Assembly (NCBI GenBank): GCA_030624545.1
Contig: JAUXJX010000161.1
Span: 1 to 5,481, forward strand
From: Bacteroidota bacterium
Lineage (GTDB): Bacteria; Zhuqueibacterota; JdFR-76; DREG01
Reading direction: 5' to 3'
Length of the DNA stretch: 5,481 nucleotides
Shown here: piece after piece, positions 4,931 through 5,481 of the stretch
Numbering within the stretch: the stretch's first letter is position 1
Layout of the letters: the number at the start of each line of letters is the position of its first letter
Notes under the pieces: generated by a model
What the model saw: the letters and a program-made list of their open reading frames with translations, nothing else
Databases searched by the model: none
Told to the model about the DNA's origin: nothing
Made by a program: the position numbers and the translations under genes

Positions 4931-5481
4931 ATGCCCCACGCATTTGTTCGGACGCGCCTTACCCCTTCGGAAGTCGCAGAGCAGCTTTCAGATGAGATTT
5001 TCAATTATTCAGACACGATCATCAGAGTCCGCAAGAGCTTCCTGCATCTTGATCGGCAAATCTTATTGCTGCCTTGTTTCGTTCTGGAACCGCCCGAGAC
5101 GCGCAAGTTTTACATTCAGATCCGGCAAAAGGGCCCGGGAACCCTGCTAATCCGACTGGACACCCAGAAACGAGTGATCAAGACCGTGGGTGTTAGATTG
5201 GCGCTGGTATCGCTCGCCAAAAGGATCAGCCAGATGGATACCTCAACTTCGGTTGAACCAGGCAACTTGAAAAGCTATTTTGAATTTGTGGATCTTGGTG
5301 CATCGGAACAAGCACTGGCGCTGCAGACCTTGCGAGCCAATCTGCGTGCTTACCTGTCTACGGCAGAACACAGAGAGCAGGCAAAAAAATATACAATCTC
5401 ATTGCATGGGCTGGAACCGCCCTTCGAGTGGAACGAAATTTTCCATAGCTCCAATCCGGTTGAAATCGAAATTGGCCCGGG
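4931..5481 (+). CDS. Partial CDS: putative TrmB-type tRNA (guanine-N7)-methyltransferase with long N-terminal extension
   Basis: An open frame of 183 complete codons runs from the ATG at 4931 off the window edge without a stop. Its last residues, PFEWNEIFHSSNPVEIEIGPG (164-184, the final glycine from an incomplete codon), resemble the segment that leads into SAM motif I of TrmB, which modifies G46 of tRNA. Other SAM methyltransferases with an EIGPG motif, such as KsgA-type enzymes, are alternatives, but the preceding W..IF..NP is more TrmB-like. In E. coli and B. subtilis TrmB, as I recall, this motif falls within the first 70 residues, so about 110-140 residues are extra. That region is a mix of predicted strands and helices with no motif I recognise. 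The in-frame stop at 4877-4879 and absence of other start codons fix the ATG; no clear Shine-Dalgarno precedes it. A GTG-started frame at 4908 is a shadow. Confidence 0.65.
   Translation, partial: MPHAFVRTRLTPSEVAEQLSDEIFNYSDTIIRVRKSFLHLDRQILLLPCFVLEPPETRKFYIQIRQKGPGTLLIRLDTQKRVIKTVGVRLALVSLAKRISQMDTSTSVEPGNLKSYFEFVDLGASEQALALQTLRANLRAYLSTAEHREQAKKYTISLHGLEPPFEWNEIFHSSNPVEIEIGP

Noticed and set aside
4908..5150. Plus-strand frame of 80 codons starting with GTG
   Set aside because: It is in a different frame from the longer open frame starting at 4931, which has a methyltransferase-like motif at its end; the 80-codon frame has no recognisable features.

Overview
The window looks like chromosomal DNA from a Gram-negative-type bacterium. 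Two neighbouring proteins carry export signals, one of them a lipoprotein signal, and base composition looks roughly balanced by eye. The phylum cannot be fixed from this sequence. Several intergenic gaps hold copies of a 9-nt-period GC-rich repeat, a type I recall as scattered through intergenic DNA of diverse environmental bacteria. Nothing points to a phage, insertion sequence or CRISPR array.

Layout. (1) Positions 71-713, plus strand: a compact type II toxin-antitoxin module, a DUF104/AF2212-like antitoxin followed by an overlapping PIN-domain (VapC-type) ribonuclease toxin. (2) Positions 771-3810, minus strand: two exported hydrolases transcribed in the order serine hydrolase (beta-lactamase/PBP fold), then a lipoprotein of the N-acyl-D-amino-acid deacylase family. 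(3) Positions 3959 to about 4327, minus strand: a small free-standing Smr-domain protein. (4) Positions 4403-4582: an AT-rich divergent promoter region. (5) Plus strand: a pterin-4a-carbinolamine dehydratase (4583-4873), then an open frame from 4931 that runs off the window. Its last residues resemble the entry to the SAM-binding motif of TrmB-type tRNA (guanine-N7)-methyltransferases, preceded by about 165 residues I cannot assign.

How the genes may work together. The two exported hydrolases form a plausible unit acting on D-amino-acid-containing peptides or N-acyl-D-amino acids outside the cytoplasm. The deacylase has lost the HxH metal ligands and the bridging cysteine of the classical enzymes, so its chemistry is open. 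The Smr, dehydratase and methyltransferase genes look like housekeeping genes with no obvious shared pathway. The toxin-antitoxin pair is an accessory module ending tail-to-tail against the hydrolase genes.

The points most worth a second look are the ligand-depleted deacylase, the long N-terminal extension on the putative TrmB, and the three similarly oriented 9-nt-period repeats, each downstream of a minus-strand stop codon. One of these repeats is duplicated into a hairpin overlapping the stop.
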